A stretch of 64,000 nucleotides of DNA from CAVYXK01 sp963708245 (lineage in GTDB: Bacteria; Pseudomonadota; Alphaproteobacteria; Acetobacterales; Acetobacteraceae). The stretch spans positions 4,464,001 to 4,528,000 of the forward strand of contig OY970201.1 in the NCBI GenBank assembly GCA_963708245.1, given 5' to 3'. A program made the position numbers and the translations under genes. The first letter of the stretch is position 1; each line of letters begins with the position of its first letter. The notes beneath the pieces were generated by a model. The model saw only the letters and a program-made list of their open reading frames with translations. It was not told the origin of the DNA and did not search any database. Below, piece after piece: positions 9,183 to 16,826 of the stretch.

Positions 9183-9837
9183 GGCATCCCGCAAGGCTCA
9201 CCCATCTCACCGCTGCTGGCGAACCTTTACATGCGCCGGTTCGTGTTGGGGTGGAAGAAGCTCGGGCTGGAGCGCAGCCTCGGCTCGCGCATCGTGACCT
9301 ATGCGGACGATCTCGTGATCCTGTGCAGGAAGTGGTAAAGCCCAAGAGGCCTTGCAGCACCTGCGCGGGATCATGGGCAAGCTGAAGCTAACGGTCAACG
9401 AGGAGAAGACACGCATCTGCAAGGTGCCGGAAGGCGAGTTCGATTTCTTGGGCTACACGTTCGGTCGGATGTATTCGGCGAGAACCGGCCAGGCACGCCT
9501 GGGGCACCGGCCATCGAAGAAGAGCATCACGCGTGCGGTTGAGAAAATCCACACGCTGACCAACCGAGCGGGATCATGGCAAGAGACCACAGAGCTGGTG
9601 GACAAGTTGAACAGTACGCTGCGCGGCTGGGCGAACTACTTTAACGTAGGTACCGTCAACAAGGCGTATCGGGCACTCGACAACTACGCGGCTGTGCGGT
9701 TGCGTCGGTGGCTGCGCTTCAAGCACAAGGTCAGACGGAGCAGGGGCGGAACTTATCCACTCTCGCACCTCTACGGGTACTTCGGGCTCGTACGCCTGAC
9801 CCGGCTTGGGCACGGCGTGTCGTGGACGAAAGCGTGA
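9183..9837 (+). pseudogene. group II intron reverse transcriptase/maturase, 3' fragment with frameshift
   Basis: From GIPQGSPISPLLANLYMRR onward, the sequence again matches the intact intron 2 protein, including the catalytic VTYADDLVI. A 1-base insertion at about 9333 (aggaagtggtaaa against aggaagggcaac in intron 2) creates a stop. The next frame continues QHLRGIMGKLKLTVNEEKTR through the maturase domain to TGA at 9837. The frameshift is separate from the cassette insertion, so this copy was already decaying or decayed later. Confidence 0.85.
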
Positions 9838-9849
9838 CGTCTTGTCCGA

Positions 9850-9882
9850 GAGCGTGGTGCGGGAAATTCGCACGCCACGTTC
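9850..9882 (+). ncRNA. group II intron domain V (intron 1)
   Basis: A 33-base hairpin pairs GAGCGTGG with CCACGTTC, has a two-base CG bulge, an inner TGCG/CGCA helix and a small loop. It contains the conserved AGC triad. It is the catalytic core hairpin and appears intact. Confidence 0.8.
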
Positions 9883-9989
9883 GATGAGAGGGGTGTGGAA
9901 ACGGAGCTACGGCCAGGCCGTTAAGGCAAGGGGCGGCAACGGATATGCCCGACCTAACGCCACCGCGCCACATCCCTACTCTACCGATT

Positions 9990-10033
9990 GCGGCGGTAGC
10001 CGGGCTGCCCATACGAACCGCCGGAGTCGACCC
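9990..10033 (+). repeat. 44-bp direct repeat, copy A (left of cyclopropane synthase)
   Basis: It starts GCGGCGGTAGCC and ends CCGCCGGAGTCGACCC. It matches copy B at 11693-11736 with three mismatches. It begins six bases after the end of intron 1. The two copies flank the cyclopropane synthase gene. Confidence 0.75.
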
Positions 10034-10193
10034 GACTGAGCCATTTGGACCAGCGTCCGGCAACGGCTGGAGTTACCAATGACCGGCCCTCCACGGTCTC
10101 GGTAGCCGACGGGTCATTCGGTCGGTGGCCAATATGGTGATTTGTGCGAGCGGGTTGGCCATGCTCACGATCCTATACCGTGCTTCGACGGCA

Positions 10194-11417
10194 TCAAACC
10201 CGCCGATACATGAAGCCGCGGTCTTTCGGATAATGCCCCTTGCCCTTGGTGAAGATGACGTGGTGCAGATTGAGGTTACCACCTCCCGGCCGAAATCCCT
10301 CGATAACGCCGCATAGATAGTAGTTCCACACACGACGGAACCGCTCGGTAAAAACCTGCGGATCGATCGCCTGGATTTCCGGCCAATGCGTCTCGAAATT
10401 GCTCAGCCAGTTTTCAGCGGTGCGCTGGTAGTGCCAACTCAGGTCCTCGACGTCGAGGACGTGCAAGCCGTGGTGGTCCAGCAATTCCAGTGTGCGCACC
10501 AGACTGGGGACACTGCCGCCAGGAAACACATACTTGATCGTCAGGAACTCGGTGGCAAACTGCTTGATGTAGCCGGTGGTCGAGATCATGCCGATGCCGC
10601 CCGGCTTCAGCGCGGTCGCGATGCTCTCGATCCAGCGAGGTTGACTGGCGAACCCGGCATGTTCATAGACCCCGACTGACAAATAACGATCATACGCTGC
10701 CGGTTCCTGCTTCAGGTCGCGATGATCCCGCTCCACAATGCGCACTCGTCCGGTTAGCCCTCGCTGTTCAAGTCGTGCCTGCATGATCCGATTCTGCTCT
10801 GGTACAAGGCCGTAAATCACCACATCCGCGCCATACTTCTCCGCAGCGACCATCGCCAGGCCGCCCCAGCCAGAACCTACCTCCACCAGTCGATCCCCCG
10901 GCATAAGGAGCAGCTTGCGGCAGATGTAATCGCATCGCTGACGCTGCGCCTCGGCCAAAGTCGTCGTGCCCTCCGCCCAGTAGCCTTCGGCGTAGAGGCA
11001 GTCATCACCAAGCATCAGCCGGAAGAACTCGAATGGCAACCCATAGTGGTGCCTGGCGTTGGCCTTCGCCCGCACGAAATCACGATTGCTGTCGCGCCAC
11101 TCAAGATAACGGCGCTTCGCCAGCAGCAACGGGTTGGCCCTGTAGCGGTAACCACCGGAGAACGCCATGTGCATCAGGCCGCCGACGGCGCGATCGCCGT
11201 CGATGTCAATATCGCCGTCGAAATAGGCCTCGAAGAATCCGACATAGCCAAGCAATACCGTGCGGCGCTCGGCTGATCGCGTTCGGAAGTGGATCGTGAC
11301 CGTTGGCTCGCCAGGATGACGTTGCCAGGCAGTGCTATCGGCAAACATGACGCGCAGGATGGCGCTCTGGCCGCGGGCCACACGTTCGAAGATCTTCTGC
11401 AGGACCCATTTCATCAT
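10194..11417 (-). CDS. cfa: cyclopropane-fatty-acyl-phospholipid synthase family methyltransferase
   Basis: The 407-residue protein matches CFA synthases, which transfer a methylene group from S-adenosylmethionine to the double bond of membrane lipid acyl chains in stationary phase or under acid stress. Visible features are a mixed N-terminal domain with GFFEAYFDGDIDIDGD, the SAM-binding loop VEVGSGWGGLA, the active-site region VGVYEHAGF, and a C-terminal HHVIFTKGKG. Start ATG at 11417 (MMKWVLQKIFERV) is chosen because the upstream in-frame extension to 11816 runs through repeats and an integrase remnant. No strong Shine-Dalgarno sequence is seen. The gene stands alone between two 44-bp direct repeats, and the flanking sequences are mobile-element debris. 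Confidence 0.85.
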   Translation of the reverse strand: MMKWVLQKIFERVARGQSAILRVMFADSTAWQRHPGEPTVTIHFRTRSAERRTVLLGYVGFFEAYFDGDIDIDGDRAVGGLMHMAFSGGYRYRANPLLLAKRRYLEWRDSNRDFVRAKANARHHYGLPFEFFRLMLGDDCLYAEGYWAEGTTTLAEAQRQRCDYICRKLLLMPGDRLVEVGSGWGGLAMVAAEKYGADVVIYGLVPEQNRIMQARLEQRGLTGRVRIVERDHRDLKQEPAAYDRYLSVGVYEHAGFASQPRWIESIATALKPGGIGMISTTGYIKQFATEFLTIKYVFPGGSVPSLVRTLELLDHHGLHVLDVEDLSWHYQRTAENWLSNFETHWPEIQAIDPQVFTERFRRVWNYYLCGVIEGFRPGGGNLNLHHVIFTKGKGHYPKDRGFMYRRV

Positions 11418-11616
11418 GATGTTGGCTGCGCTGCTGAAGTCGTCCGATCGGTAAGGGCGTGGGGTTGCGTACTTCGGATCATCGCCTTCCACGATGCGTG
11501 TCGTACCAGCATTCCGCCATACTACGACAGGACGACGACAGCCTATCGCACAAGTGCGTTTTCGCACGACGCCCGTGTAGCTTCCGAATTCGCACTTCGC
11601 ACCCAGAACGCCTGCT

Positions 11617-11670
11617 GTCCGGCCGATCGGCCGGTATTGGCGCACAGGCGTTACTCGTCCGGCCGATCGG
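11617..11670. repeat. duplicated palindromic motif GTCCGGCCGATCGG
   Basis: The 14-base motif occurs at 11617-11630 and 11657-11670, 40 bases apart. The first copy extends to the palindrome CCGGCCGATCGGCCGG. It lies upstream of the cyclopropane synthase and could be an operator or a terminator-like fold. No regulator can be assigned. Confidence 0.4.
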
Positions 11671-11692
11671 CTACGGCCGCATTCCACCCCAA

Positions 11693-11736
11693 GCGGCGGT
11701 AGCCAGGCTGCCCACCCGAACCGCCGGAGTCGACCC
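11693..11736 (+). repeat. 44-bp direct repeat, copy B (right of cyclopropane synthase)
   Basis: It has three mismatches to copy A at 9990-10033. It abuts the truncated end of the integrase fragment at 11737, so it may mark a recombination joint. Confidence 0.75.
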
Positions 11737-11955
11737 AAAGCGGACTCCGCCGCTGGCCCGCGGCTGTCCTTCATTCGGGAAGCGCCGCATGCGGCCCAGC
11801 CTGTCCCGGCATGCAAGCGCCCATGTAGCCGCGCCGGCCGGAGTCACGCGCAGCCGCAGCCCTGGGCACCCGGCATCCGCCAAGTCCTTACGCCCCGTTT
11901 CCGGCGCCTCGCGAATTGCCTTGCCGATTGCCGTTTCGGTCGGTCGCACCGTCAT
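11737..11955 (-). pseudogene. tyrosine integrase, N-terminal (DUF4102-type) fragment
   Basis: Read leftwards from ATG at 11955, the frame begins MTVRPTETAIGKAIREAPE and continues CPGLRLRVTPAGAATWAL and GRMRRFP. This is the arm-DNA-binding N-terminal domain of P4-type phage integrases. Homology ends after about 65 residues at the 44-bp repeat, and the catalytic domain is missing. It is probably the relic of an integrative element. Confidence 0.65.
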
Positions 11956-12442
11956 TCGTTACGATCCTATCGCCGCGGGGCTTCACTGGGGCTTCAACAT
12001 CGGGGGATGATCCGGGACGCCACGGCACGGAGTCTTGCCGGGGCTTCACCAGAAAACCAGCAGATAGGCGAACTTTCGGGGATGAACGGGGATGACGTGG
12101 GATGACAGGCCGAAGGCCCTACTATGTGACTTTTAATCTTGGGGTCGAGGACGACACGCCCTAGTCTTAGCGATGACTGATGTCACCGCGGGCCGAAGAT
12201 GCCGCGCCACTTGCTCGGCGAAAATGACACCAGGCAACGTACCCTCGACCCAGAAGCAGACCGGCGATGAAATTGAAGCGCGGAGCTGGTCATAGGGCCC
12301 AACGGCAACGTCGTTGGCCTGGCGGACACGATGCCCGCGGCCGCTGTATTGCCACGGTCAAACGGGCTACCCATCGCGACCACCCACTCGCCGGGTACCT
12401 ACCGTAAATTTCATCCAGGCTAACGACCGAGGTCACTCCCCA
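11956..12442. other. 487-bp gap with a possible tRNA-Lys-like attachment core
   Basis: No gene is convincing. At 12127-12138 the sequence TGACTTTTAATC matches the anticodon arm of many tRNA-Lys(UUU) genes and is followed by GGGGTCG. It lies about 170 bp upstream of the integrase fragment, the same geometry as the tRNA-Thr fragment next to the integrase at 53 kb. The rest of a tRNA fold is absent. Confidence 0.25.
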
Positions 12443-12916
12443 ATGTCCGAGTCCATTGTAAATGTGCCGCTGGATAGCATCGCTCACGTCATCCAGGTGG
12501 CGCTGACCCCCGTGTTCCTGCTGTCGGGCATCGGCGCCTTGCTTAACGTGTTCAACACCAGGTTGGCACGCGTCTCCGACCATGTCTCGCACACCGCAGA
12601 CCTGCTGGCGGCCGAGCCACAAGGCGAGGATGCGCCGCTGATGCGCAAGCATATTCGGCGATTGCGGTATCGCGTGCTGGCGCTGGATATCGCGATCGTG
12701 CTGGCCGCGCTCGGCGGCGCCAGCACCTGCGGTGCCGCGTTTACGTTGTTCGTCGGCGCACTGCGTGACGCCAATGCGGCCTCGGTGCTGTTTGTGCTGT
12801 TTGGCTCGGCACTGGGCTGCACCGTCGGCTCACTCGGGGTCTTTATCGCCGACGGCGTGCTGGCTTGGCACGGGCTGCGAACGGAGGGCCCACTGCCCGC
12901 CATGCAGCGGCAGTGA
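12443..12916 (+). CDS. DUF2721 family membrane protein
   Basis: The 157-residue protein starts MSESIVNVPLDSIAHVIQ at ATG 12443, preceded by a gagg sequence. It contains a first membrane helix (LTPVFLLSGIGALLNVF), the conserved NTRLARVSDH motif of DUF2721, a hydrophilic loop and two C-terminal helices. The function of the family is unknown. The frame extends upstream to 12314, but that part is low-complexity and unlikely to be translated. No partner gene is apparent. Confidence 0.75.
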   Translation: MSESIVNVPLDSIAHVIQVALTPVFLLSGIGALLNVFNTRLARVSDHVSHTADLLAAEPQGEDAPLMRKHIRRLRYRVLALDIAIVLAALGGASTCGAAFTLFVGALRDANAASVLFVLFGSALGCTVGSLGVFIADGVLAWHGLRTEGPLPAMQRQ

Positions 12917-13190
12917 GCTGGGCGCGATCTGCGGGATGTGCTGCGCCGGTTGGCGAGCATACCTCTGTGGGTGATTTAGGGTTCTGACAGCTCGCCGAGT
13001 TCGTGATGCAAGGCGATTTCCGTGAGGTGGAAGGGTGCCAGCTACCGGCTGCGCCAGCACGCTGACCTGATGCCCGAAGCATTCGGCTCAAGGCCGGGTC
13101 TGGCCGGGAGCAGAACGTCGGCTTCTCGGCTGGGGACTGAAAGAAGCGGCCGTTCGTTGAGGTGGGGCTGCCCGGCAGGAACCGACCCGA

Positions 13191-13356
13191 GTGGCCGCCT
13201 GGACGACTGCTGTGCGCGGCCGTCCCGCCACGGCGATGGGGGCGGCGATTGCCATCCGTCTGGATATTGAGGTGCTGGCATGGCTGCGCGAAGCGGCCAG
13301 GCTACAGCACGGAGGTCAAGCGCGCCCTGTGCGAGGAGGTGCTCAGCCAGGCGTGA
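13191..13356 (+). pseudogene. BrnA-type antitoxin fragment, frameshifted
   Basis: Two overlapping frames together give RGRPATAMGAAIAIRLDIEV and LAWLREA, then PGYSTEVKRALCEEVLSQA after a shift near 13300. This is the ribbon-helix-helix end of BrnA antitoxins (RGRP, then a strand IAIRLD, then PGYST). No BrnT toxin was found next to it. The frameshift and missing N-terminal half mark it as a relic. Confidence 0.5.
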
Positions 13357-13519
13357 GACGCCGCAACATCCGACGCGTGAACGCGAGGCCGTTGCACCGA
13401 TAGGCGGTGCACCCCATACCGTGTGCTGCCTGCGTCTCTCCGCCGTGCAGGCGGCGCTGGTGCCGGCTGGGATCGCACCGCGTAGCGGGAGACCGCAACG
13501 CCAATACGAGTAGCATCTG

Positions 13520-14213
13520 ATGGGACGTTGGGGGGGCGGCGCGATCGGGTTTGTATCGAGGCCGATATGTGCCGCGTACCTTTTGCTGGCCGCGCTGCTG
13601 CTCGGCTTGCTGGCCGCGCTGCTGCTCGGCGTGCCTTGGGCACACGCGGCATCCGGCCCTGCCGCGTCCAGGGATGTGTCGGAGCGCGCCGCGCACGCGC
13701 GGGCGCTGCTTGACACACCGCAGGTCGCGACGCTGCTTGACCTGCTGGGCGACCCGGCCGTGCGCGAGCGGCTGACGGCCGCGCCCACCGCGCCGCCGCC
13801 GCCGGCCGCCATGACCGGTTCGATGGGCCTCATGCTCGACCGCGTGCTGGGCGACACCCGCCAGCGGATCATCGATCTCGGCACCCAGCTTCGTGCGCTG
13901 CCGGACGCGATGCGCGCCTCCTGGAATCGGGTGAGCGCGACCATGCCGGTGTCAGACACGCTCGACATGCTAATCTACCTGGTCGCCTTCGTCGCCGGCG
14001 GCCTCGCCGCACAGCGACTGTTCCTGTTCGCCGCACGCCCATGGCTGGCACATTTCGACCATCATAACGTGGAGACGCTGGAGCACCGGCTCGCGGTGCT
14101 AGTCGAGCGCCTCGCCTTCGGCATCCTACGGCTCGGCGCCTTCGCGGCCGGCAGCATGGGTACGTTCCTGCTGTTCAGTTGGCCGGCGTCGAGCGGCATG
14201 ATCATCCTGGGCG
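13520..14213 (+). pseudogene. mechanosensitive (MscS-like) channel, N-terminal fragment
   Basis: The frame encodes an N-terminal signal or membrane segment ending PWAHAASG, a periplasmic region (LLDTPQVATLLDLLGDPAVR) and membrane helices such as LDMLIYLVAFVAGGLAAQRL. This layout is seen in large MscS-family proteins of alphaproteobacteria. The sequence breaks at about 14205-14214 within a helix, where it joins D-amino-acid dehydrogenase sequence out of frame. The pore helix and the cytoplasmic vestibule are missing, so it cannot be a channel. Confidence 0.6.
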
Positions 14214-14675
14214 CGACTGCTTGGTCATGACGTCCCGCTGGAGAGCCAGCGCGGCTACCACGTCACGATCAGCAACCCCGGGCCTACCACCCGCCATATG
14301 TGCCTGCTTCAGGATCGGAAGCTCGCAATCACGCCGATGGCGATGGGCCTTCGAATTGCCGGCACGGTCGAATTTGCGGGGCTCCACGTGCCGCCCAATA
14401 GCAAGCGGGTTGAGGCGCTGCTTCGGCTTATTCGTGAAGTCATCCCGGGGGTCAACACCGAAGCATATTCCGAATGGATGGGTCATCGCCCGGCGCTGCC
14501 CGACAGCCTGCCGGTGATCGGCCGCTCTCCGGTCGTGCCCAACGCGCTCTTCGCTTTCGGCCATGGATTCTTTGGCCTCATCGGTGCTGCGACGACGGGA
14601 CGGATTATTGCCGATCTCGTTGCGGGGCAAACGCCGACCATTGACCTGACGCCCTATCGCATCGATCGTTTCTGA
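14214..14675 (+). pseudogene. D-amino-acid dehydrogenase (DadA-like), C-terminal fragment
   Basis: From about 14214 the frame reads ARLLGHDVPLESQRGYHVTI, then MAMGLRIAGTVEFAGL, and ends with GHRPALPDSLPVIGRSP and FGHGFFGLIGAATTGRIIADL. This is the substrate- and FAD-binding C-terminal part of DadA-type flavoproteins. The N-terminal Rossmann part is absent here, but a degenerate N-terminal half of the same family is found at 44927-45187. The fragment begins exactly where the MscS fragment ends, so a deletion or rearrangement created the joint. Confidence 0.75.
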
Positions 14676-14899
14676 TGGGTGGTCAGATGCGCAGCCGTGA
14701 GGCCGCACGGGGCGCCGGGATAGTAGATTTCCTTTAAGCCCTTGATGTGAGATCGTGCTACGCCTCGATCGCTCCGGCCCAGTCGTCCCTCGCGGAAATC
14801 CAGGGCGCTACCGGTGTGGGACAGACTCGCGGCATGAAACCAATTCGCAAGACGGCGGGTCAACATCGAAGTCTTGTAGGGTGCCGACGCACGGATGTT

Positions 14900-16075
14900 T
14901 TATAGCGCGCAATCGTGCACTTTCCTTCTCGACGGCTCGGATACACGAAGGAAATTCAGGCCGGCAATACGAGCCACGGCCTGTTCAGACCAACCACGGC
15001 AAAACAGCTCCCCGAGTAAATGCGGGAACTTGCTCACATCTTCCAGTCCCACCGGTGTTGTTGGCACACCAAAGAAATCGGACCCTATCCCGACCCGGGC
15101 CAGCCCAACTCGTTCGACTAAGCGTTCAATCATATCAGCAACGTCGCCAAGTGTCGCCCGGGGGCGTTGCCTCGTTGCTCGTTCTCTCTCAGCAATGATA
15201 GCGGCACGGCTCTGCCCGAAGTCGTTCTTCACGGCCTCGCGCACGGGGATCATCCATTGCCGAACCTCTTCGTTGACGAAGTCCGGAATGAACGTAGCCA
15301 TCACCAGTCCATCGTTGGTCCGCAAGCGCGCCAACACGTCATCGGGCACATTCCGCGCATGATCACAGATCGCCCGGGAGTTGGAGTGAGAAAAGACGAT
15401 CGGCGCGCTGCTGATATCTAGCACTTGGTGCATCACATCGGGCGAGACGTGGGCGCAATCTATTATCATACCAAGCCAGTTGAGCTCCCGTACAACGGCT
15501 CTGCCGAACGCCGTCAACCCGCCGTGCCGCGGCTCGTCAGTTGCCGAGTCGACCCAATCGAGCGTGCCGTTGTGGCAAAGTGTCATCAGCCGAGCGCCCG
15601 CTGCGTGCCACACGCGTAATGGTGAAAGGCTGTTTTCAAGCCCGACACCACCCTCTACGGCAAGGATGGAGGCTATCCGCCCGAGACGCTTCGCCCGGCG
15701 TATATCCGACGCCTTCTTTACAGGCAGAAAAACGTCCGGATAGGCCTCGTGCATGCGTAAGATAACATCGATCTGCTCAAGGGTGGCGCGCGCCGGATGG
15801 TCGGTGTCGCTCGGTATAAATGCCGCCCACACTTGTGCGCCAACGCGGCCCTCGCGCAGTCGAGGGATATCGGTGTCGCCGTCCTGATGTACGCGCGCCA
15901 AGTCATAGGCCACGACATCCCCCTTGGCGATCGGATCGTTCCGTATGACCCACGGCAGGTCGTTGTGGCCGTCGATGAACGGGATGTTTTCCATTAATGC
16001 AATCGCTTGGCGAATCGCCGCTGCGCGACGGGCATTCGATCTGTCCAATTCCACCCCCAATCTCTGACCCAGCAA
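14900..16075 (-). CDS. membrane dipeptidase, peptidase M19 family
   Basis: The protein contains the M19 zinc-site motifs: the HxD pair in FIDGHNDLPW, a bridging glutamate in ILAVEGG, the histidines in IIDCAHVS and PIVFSHSNSRA, and the terminal aspartate in GIGSDFFG (usually SDFDG). M19 enzymes hydrolyse dipeptides, including D-residue-containing ones. There is no clear export signal. The first in-frame start is a TTG at 16075 (391 residues). A GTG at 16051 or the ATG at 15994 just before the domain are plausible alternatives. The peptide-type binding protein at 16827 lies upstream on the same strand but is separated by gene debris. Confidence 0.82.
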   Translation of the reverse strand: MLGQRLGVELDRSNARRAAAIRQAIALMENIPFIDGHNDLPWVIRNDPIAKGDVVAYDLARVHQDGDTDIPRLREGRVGAQVWAAFIPSDTDHPARATLEQIDVILRMHEAYPDVFLPVKKASDIRRAKRLGRIASILAVEGGVGLENSLSPLRVWHAAGARLMTLCHNGTLDWVDSATDEPRHGGLTAFGRAVVRELNWLGMIIDCAHVSPDVMHQVLDISSAPIVFSHSNSRAICDHARNVPDDVLARLRTNDGLVMATFIPDFVNEEVRQWMIPVREAVKNDFGQSRAAIIAERERATRQRPRATLGDVADMIERLVERVGLARVGIGSDFFGVPTTPVGLEDVSKFPHLLGELFCRGWSEQAVARIAGLNFLRVSEPSRRKVHDCAL

Positions 16076-16351
16076 CCACTGGTCACCCCTGGGTCACAAG
16101 TTCCGGCCCATGCGACAGCCGTCCATACCACGGAACCTTCACGCGAGACGAAGTCCGAACGAGCCGAGACTTGAGCGGCAATGGAGATCGAACGGTCCCT
16201 TCGAGAGAGGAGCGAGCGCGCTCGCCCATGCGCCCCGAAAGGACCTGAGGGGAAGGTGGGGCGAAGCGGTCAGCATGACGCCCATTGGCTGCCGGCAGGT
16301 AAAGCCAGGAGCCACCACCTTTCAGCCGGCCGTGGCGAGGCTGTGGCGGGG

Positions 16352-16546
16352 TTATGGGCTGTATCCGGGCCGCAGCGGCGAGCTTGTCAGGAAACCGGCC
16401 GACGCGTGCGTCTCCCACGCCGTCCGGGCGGGGTATTCGATGGTGAACACCACATCCCGCGGAACCTCCGCAAACTGCCCGAGGAAGCCGAGATTCGTCG
16501 CTCCCTCGGGAACCGCGCGCGGCCGGTCCCTGCGCCTGCGCGGCAT
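16352..16546 (-). pseudogene. oleate hydratase fragment, inverted relative to its neighbour
   Basis: On the minus strand the frame reads RRRRDRPRAVPEGATNLGFL followed by GQFAEVPRDVVFTIEYPART. This matches the conserved core of oleate hydratase (myosin cross-reactive antigen family), where VVPEGSTNLAFLGQF and a VVFTxEYSVR motif are typical. It is flanked by other frames and stops. The adjoining pieces of the same gene lie on the plus strand at 16602-16772. Confidence 0.6.
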
Positions 16547-16601
16547 CCAGAATGCTGTTGCAGTAGGGGAGAGGTAACAGGGGATGCAGACTGACGCACC
16601 C

Positions 16602-16772
16602 GCGCCGAAATCCTGGAGGAGGTGCTGCGGCAGCTACGGTTCGAACGGCAGATGGACGCGATCATGGCGTCCGATCCACCGTCTGCTCCGACGCGGTCGC
16701 GCTCCGCCGCCTGTGTATCACGGCCAGTACCATCCGGCCGCGCTGTTTGCCGGGCTGAAGGTGCTCGTCTGA
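16602..16772 (+). pseudogene. oleate hydratase fragments (middle and C-terminus)
   Basis: The plus strand first reads EILEEVLRQLRFERQMDAIM (16604-16666), the segment that normally precedes the catalytic core piece. After a frame change it gives APPPVYHGQYHPAALFAGLK and VLV-stop, the usual C-terminus. The core piece that should lie between them is missing here and is found inverted at 16352-16546. The gene is clearly dead. Confidence 0.55.
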
Positions 16773-16826
16773 TAGGACTCGCCGCGCGCCGCCGCATCGA
16801 CCAGTGCCGTAGGCGATGCGCTTTGA

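Larger units (their letters stand above)
5921..9984 (+). mobile_element. group II intron 1, disrupted by a recombinase cassette
   Basis: The 5' end GTGCGCCGTGA at 5921 and the region after it closely match intron 2 at 24547. The 3' end (ACTCTAC, 9984) follows a well-formed domain V at 9850-9882 and a domain VI ending in CCACATCCCTACTCTAC. The intron-encoded reverse transcriptase is broken: its middle third (about 115 codons) has been replaced by roughly 2.4 kb carrying a decayed serine recombinase in the opposite orientation, and the remaining 3' half has a 1-base frameshift near 9333. The ribozyme ends are intact, so splicing could still be assisted in trans by the intron 2 protein. The rejoined exons give a short hairpin (TCGGT/ACCGA) at the insertion point. 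Confidence 0.85.

Noticed and set aside
11418..11816. 133-residue upstream extension of the cyclopropane synthase
   Set aside because: It runs through the 44-bp repeat, palindromes and integrase debris; the family fold starts at the internal ATG.
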